The translations under genes and the position numbers were made by a program. A stretch of DNA of 64,000 bases, taken from assembly GCA_003567475.1 (NCBI GenBank), contig PWZL01000021.1, positions 25,030 to 89,029 on the forward strand. Direction: 5' to 3'. The DNA comes from Gammaproteobacteria bacterium (lineage in GTDB: Bacteria; Pseudomonadota; Gammaproteobacteria; Steroidobacterales; PWYM01). Positions 1-9,189 of the stretch are shown one piece after another. The notes under the pieces are model-generated. The model had not been told where the DNA came from and searched no databases. It worked only from the letters and a program-made list of their open reading frames with translations. Every line of letters starts with the position of its first letter. Position 1 is the stretch's first letter.

Positions 1-654
1 CCACCCTTTGCCGCCATGCTCGGGATGCGTCGCTACGACATCGAGCCCATTCTGATCTCGGTGCGCAATGGCGAGACCGGCTACCGTTCACAGTGGATGA
101 CCAATGACCGCTCACTCTGTGACAGCGATCTGGTGACCGATGCAGCGGGCATGCTGAGTTGCGAGGGACGACTGGACACCATCGCCGGACGCTCGGTGGC
201 CTTCACCGACCCGAACAGCACCTCGGGCTTTCTCTTCCCGTCGCTGCAGCTCGTCGAACTCGGGATGGACCCGGAACGGGAACTCCGCAGACTGTTCGTG
301 GGCGCGCACGACGCCGCGGTGCTGGCGGTCTACGGCGGCGATGTGACCGTAGGCGTGTCCTACGACGACGCCCGCGGCATGGTCCGTCCGCAATTCCCGG
401 ACGTCGGCGAGCGGGTCATCGTGTTCGCCCATTCTCCGCGCATCCCCAACGACGGCGTGCTGCTGCGCGCCGACCTGCCCGAGGATCTCAAGACGGCCAT
501 CCGCGATGCCTTCGTCGCGCTCGCCCGGGAACAGGCCGAGCTGCCACGCGAGCAGCGGGTACTGTGGATCATCTACGAGATCGACGATTTCATCCCGGCC
601 ACGCCGGGCATCTATGACCCCGTGGCCGCCGCCTACGACTTCATGCGGCGCTAG
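1..654 (+). CDS. phnD: Phosphonate/phosphate-type ABC transporter substrate-binding protein, C-terminal part
   Basis: Periplasmic solute-binding protein of a phosphonate (PhnD/PtxB-like) ABC importer. The reading frame is open from base 1, so the N-terminus and signal peptide lie outside the window; 217 codons are visible. The visible part has the family's second lobe, including the segment DPNSTSGFLFPSLQL, where PhnD proteins contact the phosphonate oxyanion, and the late element IYEIDDFIPATPG. It is followed after 9 bases by the ATPase gene and two overlapping permease genes, which fixes its role. The substrate could be phosphonate, phosphite or phosphate; the sequence does not decide. Confidence 0.88.
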   Translation, partial: PPFAAMLGMRRYDIEPILISVRNGETGYRSQWMTNDRSLCDSDLVTDAAGMLSCEGRLDTIAGRSVAFTDPNSTSGFLFPSLQLVELGMDPERELRRLFVGAHDAAVLAVYGGDVTVGVSYDDARGMVRPQFPDVGERVIVFAHSPRIPNDGVLLRADLPEDLKTAIRDAFVALAREQAELPREQRVLWIIYEIDDFIPATPGIYDPVAAAYDFMRR

Positions 655-663
655 GAGCCCACC

Positions 664-1467
664 ATGCCCGCGCAAACTGACAGCCACGACGTCATGATCC
701 GCTTCCGTGGCGCGGGCGTGACCTATCCGAACGGTGTGGTCGGTCTCCAGGACGTCACCCTGGATATCCGGCGCGGCGAGTTCGTGGTGATCGTGGGATC
801 CTCCGGCGCTGGCAAGTCGACCTTTCTACGCACCATCAACGGACTGACCCCTCTCAGCACCGGGGCGGTCGAGGTCGCAGGCCAGCCCGTGCCACGCCGG
901 CAGGGCCGCGAACTGCGCCAGCTGCGGGCACGCATCGGCATGGTCTTCCAGGACTTCCGCCTGGTGCGGCGGGTATCGGTGCTCAACAACGTCCTGATCG
1001 GTCGGGTGGCGCGCGTGGCGGGCTGGCGCAGCGTGCTCAACCTGTGGCCACGCGAAGACATTGATCTCGCGTTCTCCGCACTGGAACGCGTCGGCATCGT
1101 CGACAAGGCCTACACTCGCGCAGGCCAGCTCTCCGGGGGCCAGCAGCAGCGGGTCGGCATCGCCCGTGCGCTCGCCCAGGAGCCCGAGGTGATTCTCGCC
1201 GACGAGCCGGTGGCATCGCTCGATCCGGTCACCTGCCACCAGGTGATGGAGGATCTGCTGCGCATCAATCGGGAACTGGGCATCACCACACTGGTGAACC
1301 TGCACTTTCTCGATCTGGCGCGACGCTATGGACAGCGGATCATCGGGCTGCAGCAGGGTCGCCTGGTGTTTGACGGCGCGGGCAGCGATGTCACTGACGC
1401 TGATTTCCAGCGGATCTACGGCCGCCAGCCGGAGGAGGACGACTTTCTCCAGGAGGCCCGCGCGTGA
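664..1467 (+). CDS. phnC: Phosphonate ABC transporter ATP-binding protein
   Basis: ATPase subunit of the PhnCDE-type importer, 267 aa, the usual PhnC length. It has a Walker A motif GSSGAGKST near residue 47, the signature [13 protein letters not shown] near residue 155, Walker B ending in ILADEP and a switch histidine in NLHFLD. The ATG is preceded by a GGAGC element and lies 9 bases after the phnD stop. The stop overlaps the next permease start (GTGA), so the genes are translationally coupled. Confidence 0.93.
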   Translation: MPAQTDSHDVMIRFRGAGVTYPNGVVGLQDVTLDIRRGEFVVIVGSSGAGKSTFLRTINGLTPLSTGAVEVAGQPVPRRQGRELRQLRARIGMVFQDFRLVRRVSVLNNVLIGRVARVAGWRSVLNLWPREDIDLAFSALERVGIVDKAYTRAGQLSGGQQQRVGIARALAQEPEVILADEPVASLDPVTCHQVMEDLLRINRELGITTLVNLHFLDLARRYGQRIIGLQQGRLVFDGAGSDVTDADFQRIYGRQPEEDDFLQEARA

Positions 1468-2243
1468 ACCGTCCCGCGCCGCCGCCACGCCAGCTCGGCC
1501 TGTGGTTCACGATCGCCGCCGGTCTCGCGGCCATGACAGCGTGGTCCGGGATCAGCATCGGTTTTTCGGTGAGCGAACTGGTCTGCAACGCCGCCGGAGG
1601 CAGCCGGCTGCTGCGCGAGTCCTGGCCTCCGGACTTTGCCTTCCTGCCGCGGCTGATCGGCCCGTTTCTGGAGACCGTACAGATCGCGCTGATCGGCACG
1701 GTCGTCGGCGCCGTGATCGCGATTCCGGTGGCGGTGCTGGCCGCGCGACCGGTCAGCCCGAACTGGCTCACCTGGATCCTCGACCGGAACTTCATGAACA
1801 TCCTGCGCACGCTGCCGGATCTGTTCTGGGCCATGCTGTTCGCCACGGCTGTCGGGTTCGGTCCGTTGGCGGGCGCGCTGGCACTGTCGGTGTTCAGCGT
1901 GGCCGTCATCAGCAAGCTGTTCTCCGAATCGGTCGAGGCCATCGACCTCAACCTCACCGAGGCGGTGCGCGCCAGTGGCGGCAGCTGGCTGCAGATGATC
2001 GGTCTGGGCACCTTGCCCCAGGTCTGGCCCCAGTACGCGGCCTACGTGCTCTACGCCTTCGAACTCAATGTCCGCGGATCGATGGTGCTCGGCCTGGTCG
2101 GCGCCGGGGGGATCGGCATGATCCTCGAGACCCAGCGCGCCAACTTCGAGTATGAGCGCGTGGCCATGATCATCCTGGCGGTGCTGGTGGTCGTGCTGTT
2201 GATCGAGCAGTTCAGCATCGCCGTGCGCCGGCGGCTCACATGA
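1464..2243 (+). CDS. phnE: Phosphonate ABC transporter permease, first copy
   Basis: Inner-membrane permease of 259 aa with about six hydrophobic segments. The binding-protein-dependent transport fold is seen from residue ~70, and the EAA-like loop (LTEAVRASGGSWLQM) that docks on the ATPase lies near residue 165. The GTG start overlaps the phnC stop by four bases. A second, different PhnE follows directly, so the channel is probably a heterodimer of the two permeases, as in other two-PhnE operons. Confidence 0.9.
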   Translation: MNRPAPPPRQLGLWFTIAAGLAAMTAWSGISIGFSVSELVCNAAGGSRLLRESWPPDFAFLPRLIGPFLETVQIALIGTVVGAVIAIPVAVLAARPVSPNWLTWILDRNFMNILRTLPDLFWAMLFATAVGFGPLAGALALSVFSVAVISKLFSESVEAIDLNLTEAVRASGGSWLQMIGLGTLPQVWPQYAAYVLYAFELNVRGSMVLGLVGAGGIGMILETQRANFEYERVAMIILAVLVVVLLIEQFSIAVRRRLT

Positions 2244-3028
2244 GCGCGCAACGCCTGCCCATGCGCCAGTGGCGGCCCGGCTTCGCGAGCTGGACTACCC
2301 TGACTGTCGGTGTGCTGTTGCTGTGGTCACTGTGGGCCATTGAGGCCTCGCCGGAACGTCTGGCACGCCTGCCCTCGCAACTCGCCCAGGTGCTTGGCTT
2401 TTTCTGGCCGGTCGACTGGCAGTACGGCCATACCCGCGTGGTCCCCGCCATCATCGAGTCGATTCAGCTCGCCTGGATCGGCACCATCATTGGCGCGGCG
2501 CTGTCACTGCCGCTGGCCATTCTCGGCGCAAGCACGCTGTTTCCATGGGCGGCCAAGGTCGTCAAGGGCATCTCGGCCGCCATCCGCGCGGTACCGGAGA
2601 TTCTCTGGGCGCTGTATCTGGTGCCCATCGTGGGGCTCGGACCGTTCGCCGGCGCGCTGGCGCTGGGCATCAACTCGGTCGGCATGCTTTCCAAGCTCGG
2701 CGCCGAGGTGGTCGAGTCGGCCGATCTCGCGGCGATGGAGGCGGTCGAGGCCGCCGGCGGCTCACGCCTGGCAGCGATTCGGCTGGGGCTGCTGCCGCAG
2801 GTTCTGCCGGAGCTGATGGCCCACTGGCTGTTCCGCTTCGAGCTCAACCTGCGGGCCTCGGCGGTGCTGGGCGTGGTTGGCGCGGGCGGGGTCGGTGGCC
2901 TGCTCCTCAACACGCTGCGTTATCGGCAGTTCGAGATGGCCGCAGCCGTGCTGGTGCTGACGATACTGGTGGTGCTGGCCATCGACATGGTGTCGGGCTC
3001 GGTGCGCCGCAAACTGCTGCGTGGTTGA
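2240..3028 (+). CDS. phnE: Phosphonate ABC transporter permease, second copy
   Basis: 262-aa paralogue of the preceding permease, with the same topology and the cytoplasmic loop AMEAVEAAGGSRLAAI near residue 165. It begins at an ATG overlapping the previous stop (ATGA). It is the last gene of the transporter operon: the next gene is convergent and ends 14 bases after the stop. No C-P lyase or phosphonatase gene is in the window, so catabolism of the imported compound would be encoded elsewhere. Confidence 0.9.
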   Translation: MSAQRLPMRQWRPGFASWTTLTVGVLLLWSLWAIEASPERLARLPSQLAQVLGFFWPVDWQYGHTRVVPAIIESIQLAWIGTIIGAALSLPLAILGASTLFPWAAKVVKGISAAIRAVPEILWALYLVPIVGLGPFAGALALGINSVGMLSKLGAEVVESADLAAMEAVEAAGGSRLAAIRLGLLPQVLPELMAHWLFRFELNLRASAVLGVVGAGGVGGLLLNTLRYRQFEMAAAVLVLTILVVLAIDMVSGSVRRKLLRG

Positions 3029-3042
3029 ACTGCGCCGCGCAC

Positions 3043-4389
3043 TCAGTTCGCGGCGGCGGTCACCAGCAGATCCCGCCGATAGACCTGGCCCCCTTTCATC
3101 ACGAAACCCACCTGCGTGAGCTCGTTGACGTCGACCAGCGGATCACCGGCCACCGCGATGATATCGGCATAGCGCCCGGGGGTGATCGAGCCGATGTCCT
3201 CCTGCATCCCGAGCAACTCGGCGGTATTCACCGTCGCCGTCTGGATGGCCTGCATCGGCGTCATGCCCCACTCGACCATCCGCGCGAACTGTCGCGCGTT
3301 GTGTCCGTGCGGGAACACGCCGGCATCAGAACCGAAGCTCATGCGCACGCCGGCTGCCAGCGCCCGCTGAAAGTTCTCACGCTGGGCCGTCCCGACGATG
3401 CGTTCCTTCTCCAGCGATTCCGGCAGAATCCCCATCGCCTCACCACTGCCCAGAATGAAATCGCTCACGTAGATGTCCATCGACAGAAAAGTCCCGCGCT
3501 CGCGGGCGAGCCGGATCCCCTCATCATCGATCAGACTGGCGTGCTCGATTGAATTCGCGCCGGCGCGGATAGCGGTCTTGATGCCTTCGGTGCCATGCGC
3601 GTGTACCGCCACCCGCAGGCCCAGCATCTGCGCTTCCTGCACGATCGCCTCCATCTCTTCGAACGTGTACTGCTGGGCGCCGATCGAGGTACCGGCCGAC
3701 AACACCCCGCCGGTCGCACAGAACTTGATCAGGTCGACCCCGTATTTCAGGTTCTCGCGGACACGCTGACGCACTCCCCAGGGACCGTCGGCCACCCCGT
3801 CGGAGAAGGCCCGGAATTCCGGCGGCAACAGGTTGTTGTCGCAATGGCCACCGGTGATGCCGATTGACGGTCCGGAGACCAGCATCCGCGGGCCGACCAC
3901 CTCGCCATCATTGATCGCGTCGCGAAGGGCGACGTCGGCAAAGCCACCAGCGCCGACGTTGCGCACGGTGGTGAACCCTGCTCGCAGGGTGTGCAATGCA
4001 CTGGCCACCCCGGTGAGGGCCGCCCGCGGCGTGGACACCGCCAGGCCGCGATAGCCGTGCTGATCATGCCGGCTGGTGAGATGGACATGGCCATCGAGCA
4101 GCCCGGGCAACACCGTCGCGCTCGACAGGTCGATGACCTGGGCAGCTTCAGGGACCGGCGTATCCGCCACCGGCCCGACCGCAATGATCCGCTCGCCCTC
4201 GATGACGATCAGTTGGTCACGGAGTGCTCTGCCCTGATCGACGTCGAGCAGCGTGCCGGCATGGATCGCCAGCACGCGCGGGCTGTCTGCGTTCGCCGAG
4301 GCAACAGCCGACACTGCCATGCCAAGGCAAAGCCACAGCAGGGACACAACACCAAGGGCAACCGGCAAACGTACGCGGGGGATGGACAT
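3043..4389 (-). CDS. Exported metal-dependent amidohydrolase (imidazolonepropionase/Xaa-Pro dipeptidase-like)
   Basis: Amidohydrolase-superfamily enzyme of 448 aa with an N-terminal signal peptide (hydrophobic residues ~9-31), so probably periplasmic. Metal-site residues are visible: HxH at 101/103, the lysine expected to be carboxylated in IKF (K222), His263/265 in HAH, His283 in EHAS and Asp355 in GSDAG. The start was set at the ATG preceded by a GAGAGG element, not at a longer upstream reading frame that would run through the terminator of the neighbouring receptor gene. Relatives hydrolyse dipeptides or cyclic amides; the substrate is unknown. A paralogue lies at 11543-12901. Confidence 0.85.
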   Translation of the reverse strand: MSIPRVRLPVALGVVSLLWLCLGMAVSAVASANADSPRVLAIHAGTLLDVDQGRALRDQLIVIEGERIIAVGPVADTPVPEAAQVIDLSSATVLPGLLDGHVHLTSRHDQHGYRGLAVSTPRAALTGVASALHTLRAGFTTVRNVGAGGFADVALRDAINDGEVVGPRMLVSGPSIGITGGHCDNNLLPPEFRAFSDGVADGPWGVRQRVRENLKYGVDLIKFCATGGVLSAGTSIGAQQYTFEEMEAIVQEAQMLGLRVAVHAHGTEGIKTAIRAGANSIEHASLIDDEGIRLARERGTFLSMDIYVSDFILGSGEAMGILPESLEKERIVGTAQRENFQRALAAGVRMSFGSDAGVFPHGHNARQFARMVEWGMTPMQAIQTATVNTAELLGMQEDIGSITPGRYADIIAVAGDPLVDVNELTQVGFVMKGGQVYRRDLLVTAAAN

Positions 4390-4504
4390 GGGGCCTCTCC
4401 AGAGCTGACTGAACTCGCCGACGCGAGCCGACTGCGCTCGAGGATAGCGGCCAACCTGCCGGCTGTCCAAATCCGAAGCCGCTGCGAGGCGCCGGCACAG
4501 GGAC

Positions 4505-4534
4505 AAAAAAAGCGGCCGGCGAATGCCGGCCGCT
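4505..4534 (-). terminator. Rho-independent terminator of the TonB-dependent receptor gene
   Basis: A perfect 10-bp inverted repeat (4511-4520 and 4525-4534) with a 4-base loop. On the minus strand it is followed by seven T residues. It lies just after the receptor stop at 4559 and separates that gene from the amidohydrolase start at 4389. Confidence 0.9.
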
Positions 4535-4558
4535 CGTGGAGCAAGATACCGCAAGGCC

Positions 4559-7500
4559 TCAGAATTCGTAGCGAATTCCGATCCGCGCGTACCACACAGC
4601 CTGGGAGTTCGAACGGAAGCTCGTCGCCCCGCCGCCGAACGAGTTGTAGCGGAACAGACAGTCGTCGGCACTCAGGCAGTTGGTGCGCGGCGCATCCCCC
4701 GTGAGGGCAGGGGCTGCATCGATGCCCAGCGCCGCCACATCCTCTGCCCGGACCAGATCGGCGTTGAGGATGTCACGCTGACCGAAGCCCGGAGCGTTCT
4801 TGGCCGTGCCCCAGCGCTTGTTCAGCAGGTTGGCGACGTTCTGGATATCGAGCTCGATCCGGAAACGATTGTCACCGAAGAAACCCGGCAGCTCCTGCTG
4901 CAGCTTGAGATCCCAGCGCTGGCGCCACGGACCACGCGCCGAGTTCACCGCCTGGATGGCACCGCGCGTCATGCCATTGTCGGTGATGTAGTTGTCGAAG
5001 GCCGTGACGTCGAAGCCCGACCCGTAGACCACGCGTGGATCGTTGACCGTCGGAACGTAGACCGGGCTGTTGTTGAACGGCGCTTCGAAGTTGCCCGGAC
5101 GACCGAACAGCGGGTTGCCGCCACCACCGGAAAACCCGGAGTAGGTGAAGGTAAACGGCGCCCCCGAATTGAACTGGCCGAACAGATCGACGCGGGTCAT
5201 CAGGTCACGGACGAAGTTACGCTCATACGACAGTCCAAGCTTCAGCGCATGCCGCACCTCGTAGATGGAGGTCCGCGGCTCGGGGTCGTTCGGATTTGCC
5301 GTCACCTGGCCACGGAACGCAGAGATGCCGCGCGAGGACGAGCCCTCGGTGATCATGTCGACATCCTGGTAGGAGTACGCCGCATAGACGCCAAGCCCGT
5401 TATCGAACTGGTTAGCCATCGACAGTGTGAAGATCCAGTTCTTGTCGCCCGACGTGTTGGCCAGAATCGTACGGTTGGACACCCCCAGCGCCTGCAGATC
5501 CGCGTAGATCGGTCGGCCATCGGGCGCCACGCCGGTCTGGTTGAACGGGGACTGCAGCACCTGGGCACCCTCGATCCAGACGAAGGAGTCCCGCGAGCGG
5601 CTGTGCAGCAGCTGGGCCGTACCCAGCCAGCCGCGGCCCAGATTGAGACCTTCGAAGTCGAGATCAATCTGCTGCTCGACACGCACGGAAGCCTTCCAGT
5701 CTGACGGGATCCGGAAATTCGGATCGATGGCATCGATGGCGGTGGGCGTACCCCCGGCCACGGCGTCGAGCAGCGCCTGGGGCACGTCCCGTCCGGTGAC
5801 GCCGGCCACGTTGCTCGCCGAGGCGAACACTGCCGGCACCTGGAAGGCATTGGAAGTCCACACGCCCGGCGAACCGCCAGCGAACAGACCGAGACCGCCG
5901 GTCACCGTCGTGCGATCCGCCGCATCCCAGCGGAACGAGAAGCGCGGCATCCACAGGTCCAGACCATCGGTCGTCGCGGTGTTCGAGAAGCCTACGGCCT
6001 CTGCGAAACTCGGATCGAGCGTCGGGCGGTCGCTGGTCGAGATCCGCTCATAACGAAGGCCGAACCCGAGTTCGAGATCCGGACGAGCCTGCCAGCGGAC
6101 CTGGGCGAACGGCGCGAACGTCGAGTATCCCCATTCCGCGGCGCCGTCACGCGACACATTGGACGGGACGTTACGGTACTGGACGCTGTTGGCGACCTGG
6201 TTGGCGATATTGTCGGCGTTCTGGAACCGGAACAGACCGCGGGAACGCTCGACAAACTCATTGAAGATATCGAGGTTCTCGTAGTCGATACCGAAGGTGA
6301 AGATGAAGTCGTCCATGAAGTAATCCGCCTTGGCGAACAACTGCAGACGCTCATCGGCGTAGTCGTTGGCGTGGCGGAAGCGGTCACAGCCGCCGGTGAA
6401 CGTCAGGTTGTTGGCCCGCGTGAACAGGCCCTCCAGGGGCGAACCGGCCACAGAGGCGGCGTTCAGCTGGAATTCCAGCGTGCCGACATCCGCCGGCGCG
6501 CGGCAGTTCTGACCCCGGGTGTAGTCGATGTAGCTCGCGCGCAGTTCGGTGGAGAAGTTCGGTGACCAGTCTGAGAACAACTGTACGGTGTAGTTCTCGA
6601 GCAGCGTGGGCGTGTCATACCACGCCGACTGGAAGTTGGTCGCCGAGATTCCGCTGACGCCGGTATCTTCACTGCGCTGATAGTTCATCTGCAGGCGCTG
6701 GGAATCGTTGATGTCCCAGTCGAGGCGCACGAACCAGCGCTCGGTCTGCTCCGGCACGGCGGCCTGCTGTGGACGACCGAGCATGTCGATGCCGTAGGTA
6801 TCGAGAACCAGCTGGTTCAGCGTGCTGAAGAAAGCCGGGTCGACGCTGTTGTTGGCGTCGGTCGCGACGAAGTCGAGCTGGCGTGCGGTATCGAACTTGT
6901 CGTAAGACAGTGCGAAAAACAGCCGATCCTGGATGATCGGGCCGCGGAATGAGATACCGTATTCCTTTTCCTCGAACTCGCCAGGGCGGAAGGCACCCTC
7001 GCCACCGAACGGCTTGCGTCCGATCCAGCCCTCGTCGCGATAGTAGTAGAACGCCGCACCTTCGAACTCGTTGCTGCCGCCACGGGTCACGACGTTGACC
7101 AGGCCACCGGTGAATCCTGAGCTGGTCACCGAATACTCGGAGGCCACCAGCGAGACGGACTCGATGATGTCGATATTGATGGGCGAGCGTGCTGTCGCGA
7201 AGGTGTTGGAGCCGAGGCCGAAGTTATCCTGCTGCCGGGCGCCGTCGATGGTCACCCCATTGAAGCGCGGGTTCACGCCACCGACCGAAAGATTGTTCGG
7301 GCCGCCGGAAATCGCCAGCGGATCACGCGACAGTGTGGAAATCACGTCACGCGAGAGTGACGGCTGATTTGCAATGTCCTGCGCATTGAAGTTCGAGCCG
7401 ACACCGCTGTTCAGATCCAGGGCCTGCACCGCCTGGCCGACCACGACGATCTCGTCGAGTTGCCGCATGCCGCTCAGGGTGATCCGCAGGGGGGGCTGGG

Positions 7501-7843
7501 TGCCGGGCTGCAGCCGAAGATCCTGTACGACACCGCCTTCAAAACCAGGCGCCGAAACGCGAATGGTGTAGGGTCCGCCCACCCGCAGTCCGGCCTGCAG
7601 GAAGCTGCCGGTTGCGCCGGTCGTCGAACTGCTGGTGCTGCCGGTAGGCTCATGAATCACCGTCACGGTCGCGCCGCTGACGGGGGCGCCCTCTGCGCTC
7701 ACCACCGAGCCGCGAAGCTCGGAGGAGGTGATCTGCGCATGAACGGCTGCCACCGGCGCCATCGCCAGCAACGTCGAAATGGATGCCGCGAGAGACGTTC
7801 GTCCCGGGCGCGCAAGCGCCGCCTGCAATGCCTGCTTCAACAT
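4559..7843 (-). CDS. Oar-like TonB-dependent outer-membrane receptor with N-terminal carboxypeptidase-regulatory domain
   Basis: 1,094-aa outer-membrane protein: signal peptide (residues ~1-36), a CarboxypepD-regulatory-like domain (~40-125), a plug domain (~130-265; contains VGGVNPRFNGVTIDG) and a large beta-barrel ending in a terminal Phe (RYEF), the usual BamA recognition end. This is the Oar/OmpA-like receptor layout seen in Xanthomonadales and Myxococcota, which is linked to peptide or secreted-protein handling, not to a defined siderophore. A terminator follows, so it is monocistronic. A weak PHO-like repeat lies upstream. Uptake of peptides for the neighbouring exported amidohydrolase is possible but unproven. 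Confidence 0.87.
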   Translation of the reverse strand: MLKQALQAALARPGRTSLAASISTLLAMAPVAAVHAQITSSELRGSVVSAEGAPVSGATVTVIHEPTGSTSSSTTGATGSFLQAGLRVGGPYTIRVSAPGFEGGVVQDLRLQPGTQPPLRITLSGMRQLDEIVVVGQAVQALDLNSGVGSNFNAQDIANQPSLSRDVISTLSRDPLAISGGPNNLSVGGVNPRFNGVTIDGARQQDNFGLGSNTFATARSPINIDIIESVSLVASEYSVTSSGFTGGLVNVVTRGGSNEFEGAAFYYYRDEGWIGRKPFGGEGAFRPGEFEEKEYGISFRGPIIQDRLFFALSYDKFDTARQLDFVATDANNSVDPAFFSTLNQLVLDTYGIDMLGRPQQAAVPEQTERWFVRLDWDINDSQRLQMNYQRSEDTGVSGISATNFQSAWYDTPTLLENYTVQLFSDWSPNFSTELRASYIDYTRGQNCRAPADVGTLEFQLNAASVAGSPLEGLFTRANNLTFTGGCDRFRHANDYADERLQLFAKADYFMDDFIFTFGIDYENLDIFNEFVERSRGLFRFQNADNIANQVANSVQYRNVPSNVSRDGAAEWGYSTFAPFAQVRWQARPDLELGFGLRYERISTSDRPTLDPSFAEAVGFSNTATTDGLDLWMPRFSFRWDAADRTTVTGGLGLFAGGSPGVWTSNAFQVPAVFASASNVAGVTGRDVPQALLDAVAGGTPTAIDAIDPNFRIPSDWKASVRVEQQIDLDFEGLNLGRGWLGTAQLLHSRSRDSFVWIEGAQVLQSPFNQTGVAPDGRPIYADLQALGVSNRTILANTSGDKNWIFTLSMANQFDNGLGVYAAYSYQDVDMITEGSSSRGISAFRGQVTANPNDPEPRTSIYEVRHALKLGLSYERNFVRDLMTRVDLFGQFNSGAPFTFTYSGFSGGGGNPLFGRPGNFEAPFNNSPVYVPTVNDPRVVYGSGFDVTAFDNYITDNGMTRGAIQAVNSARGPWRQRWDLKLQQELPGFFGDNRFRIELDIQNVANLLNKRWGTAKNAPGFGQRDILNADLVRAEDVAALGIDAAPALTGDAPRTNCLSADDCLFRYNSFGGGATSFRSNSQAVWYARIGIRYEF

Positions 7844-7976
7844 GGTCTACCCCACCTGTGAGTGTGCTTGAGAACTCGTGATGTCGGATCGCCGCGACGA
7901 CAAGGCGACACCAGACCCCTGGTGTCGCCTAAGCGCAACAGCTCTACGCCGATCGATGTTAGTTTGAGGGCCAAAC

Positions 7977-8005
7977 ATGACAGTTTTCTGTACGTCAGGT
8001 GACCG
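7977..8005 (-). promoter_or_regulatory. Possible PHO-box-like repeat upstream of the TonB receptor, within a 326-base gene-free region
   Basis: Read on the minus strand, the 7-mer CGGTCAC (8005-7999) and the perfect 7-mer CTGTCAT (7983-7977) are two 11-bp periods apart, with a poor middle unit CGTACAG. The element sits about 134 bases before the receptor ATG. It is weaker than the repeats before olsF, pstS and the porins and may be chance. Nothing else was recognised in 7844-8169. Confidence 0.3.
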
Positions 8006-8169
8006 GTTGACTGCAGCGGCCCGATCAGGTGGAGGACGAACACCGCGGAACGTCGGCGATACGCACACTCACCCCCGATCCGGGAGACAAAACAGGCTTG
8101 AGGCCACCGGCCGCGTGTTGAACTGCTCCGTGACAGGATGTTGTTTTTTATTTACAGCCCAGGTGACCC

Positions 8170-9012
8170 TCAGGTCCCTGAGGGTGCCGGTGACGGCTGG
8201 TCGTGATGATACACGTGCACATCGCGCTGGGGGAACGGAATGCTGATGCCTTCCTCGTCAAACCGCTGTTTGATGCGCTCGGTCAGATCGAAAAATACCG
8301 GCCAGTAATCACCGGCCTTGACCCAGGGGCGGACCACCCAGTCGATGCTTGAGTCGGCGTGGGACATCATGCGCACCACCGGCGCAGGCTCCGACAGCAC
8401 CCGCTCGTCGGCTGCGAGGATGTCTTGCAGCACCCGACGGACGTGATCGGAATCATCGTCATAGCTGACGCTGGCGGTGAGATCCACACGGCGGGTGTCG
8501 TGGGCCGAATAGTTCACTATCGTGCCGCTCATCATCTGGCCGTTCGGGACGATGATTTTCTTGTTGTCCGGCGACTTCAGGATGGTGGTGAAGATCTGCA
8601 CCTCTTCGATGGAGCCGGCCACGCCGCCACCCTCCACGTAATCCCCGATCTTGTAAGGGCGGAAAATGATGATCAACACCCCGGCCGCGAAATTCGCCAG
8701 CGAGCCCTGCAGGGCGAGACCCACCGCCAGACCGGCAGCACCCAGGACGGCGATCAGCGAGGTGGTCTGGATGCCGACCTGGCTGATCGCCGCCAGCACG
8801 ACAAACACCAGCAACAGCGTGTAGGTGATGTTGCCGAGAAATTTGACCAGGATGGCTTCCATCTTGGCCTTCTCGAGCCCCTTGACGAGCACCCGGTGTA
8901 CGATTTTCGCGACCCAGCGACCGATGATGAAGATGGCGATCGCCGCCAGCAGGTTCAGTCCGAAGCTCGCCCCGACCTCCTGAACGGTGTCCAGCAACTG
9001 CTCGGTATCCAT
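8170..9012 (-). CDS. mscS: Small-conductance mechanosensitive channel, MscS family
   Basis: 280-aa inner-membrane channel of classic MscS length. It has three N-terminal membrane segments (~15-40, ~55-85, ~90-120). The Gly/Ala-rich pore helix TM3 contains GAAGLAVGLALQGSLANFAAG, and a cytoplasmic beta/alpha vestibule domain follows. The start was chosen at the ATG at 9012, because a GGGAGG Shine-Dalgarno lies 8 bases before it; an in-frame start seven codons further up lacks one. It is divergent from the OlsF-like gene. Confidence 0.93.
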   Translation of the reverse strand: MDTEQLLDTVQEVGASFGLNLLAAIAIFIIGRWVAKIVHRVLVKGLEKAKMEAILVKFLGNITYTLLLVFVVLAAISQVGIQTTSLIAVLGAAGLAVGLALQGSLANFAAGVLIIIFRPYKIGDYVEGGGVAGSIEEVQIFTTILKSPDNKKIIVPNGQMMSGTIVNYSAHDTRRVDLTASVSYDDDSDHVRRVLQDILAADERVLSEPAPVVRMMSHADSSIDWVVRPWVKAGDYWPVFFDLTERIKQRFDEEGISIPFPQRDVHVYHHDQPSPAPSGT

Positions 9013-9100
9013 TCGCTGCCTCCCTTGTTGCACTGGAATTTCGCGCGAGATGGTTACACATGCCGGCCGCGATGAAAACGCTGTCTACGCCAGCCCTGCG

Positions 9101-9140
9101 CTGTCGCCGGACTGTCACAGGTCTTTCGCGCTGCTGACAT
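9101..9140 (+). promoter_or_regulatory. PHO box (four 7-mers on an 11-bp period) upstream of the OlsF-like gene
   Basis: Four direct 7-mers start at 9101 (CTGTCGC), 9112 (CTGTCAC), 9123 (CTTTCGC) and 9134 (CTGACAT), each separated by 4 bases. Against the PhoB half-site CTGTCAY they match at 6, 7, 5 and 6 of 7 positions. The array ends 49 bases before the ATG at 9190, and ten bases after the last unit comes CTCAAT, a weak -10. This is the arrangement of PhoB-activated promoters. Confidence 0.7.
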
Positions 9141-9189
9141 CTCCCGGTGGCTCAATTGAATCTCCGTGATTCCGGGGGCTTGCCGCAAC

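Noticed and set aside
4390..4671. Longer N-terminal extension of the first amidohydrolase
   Set aside because: The extension crosses the receptor terminator and the receptor 3' end; the ATG at 4389 with Shine-Dalgarno yields a proper signal peptide.
8166..8185. Seven-bp inverted repeat at the mscS stop codon
   Set aside because: It is not followed by a T-run on the minus strand and includes the end of the coding region, so I do not call it a terminator.
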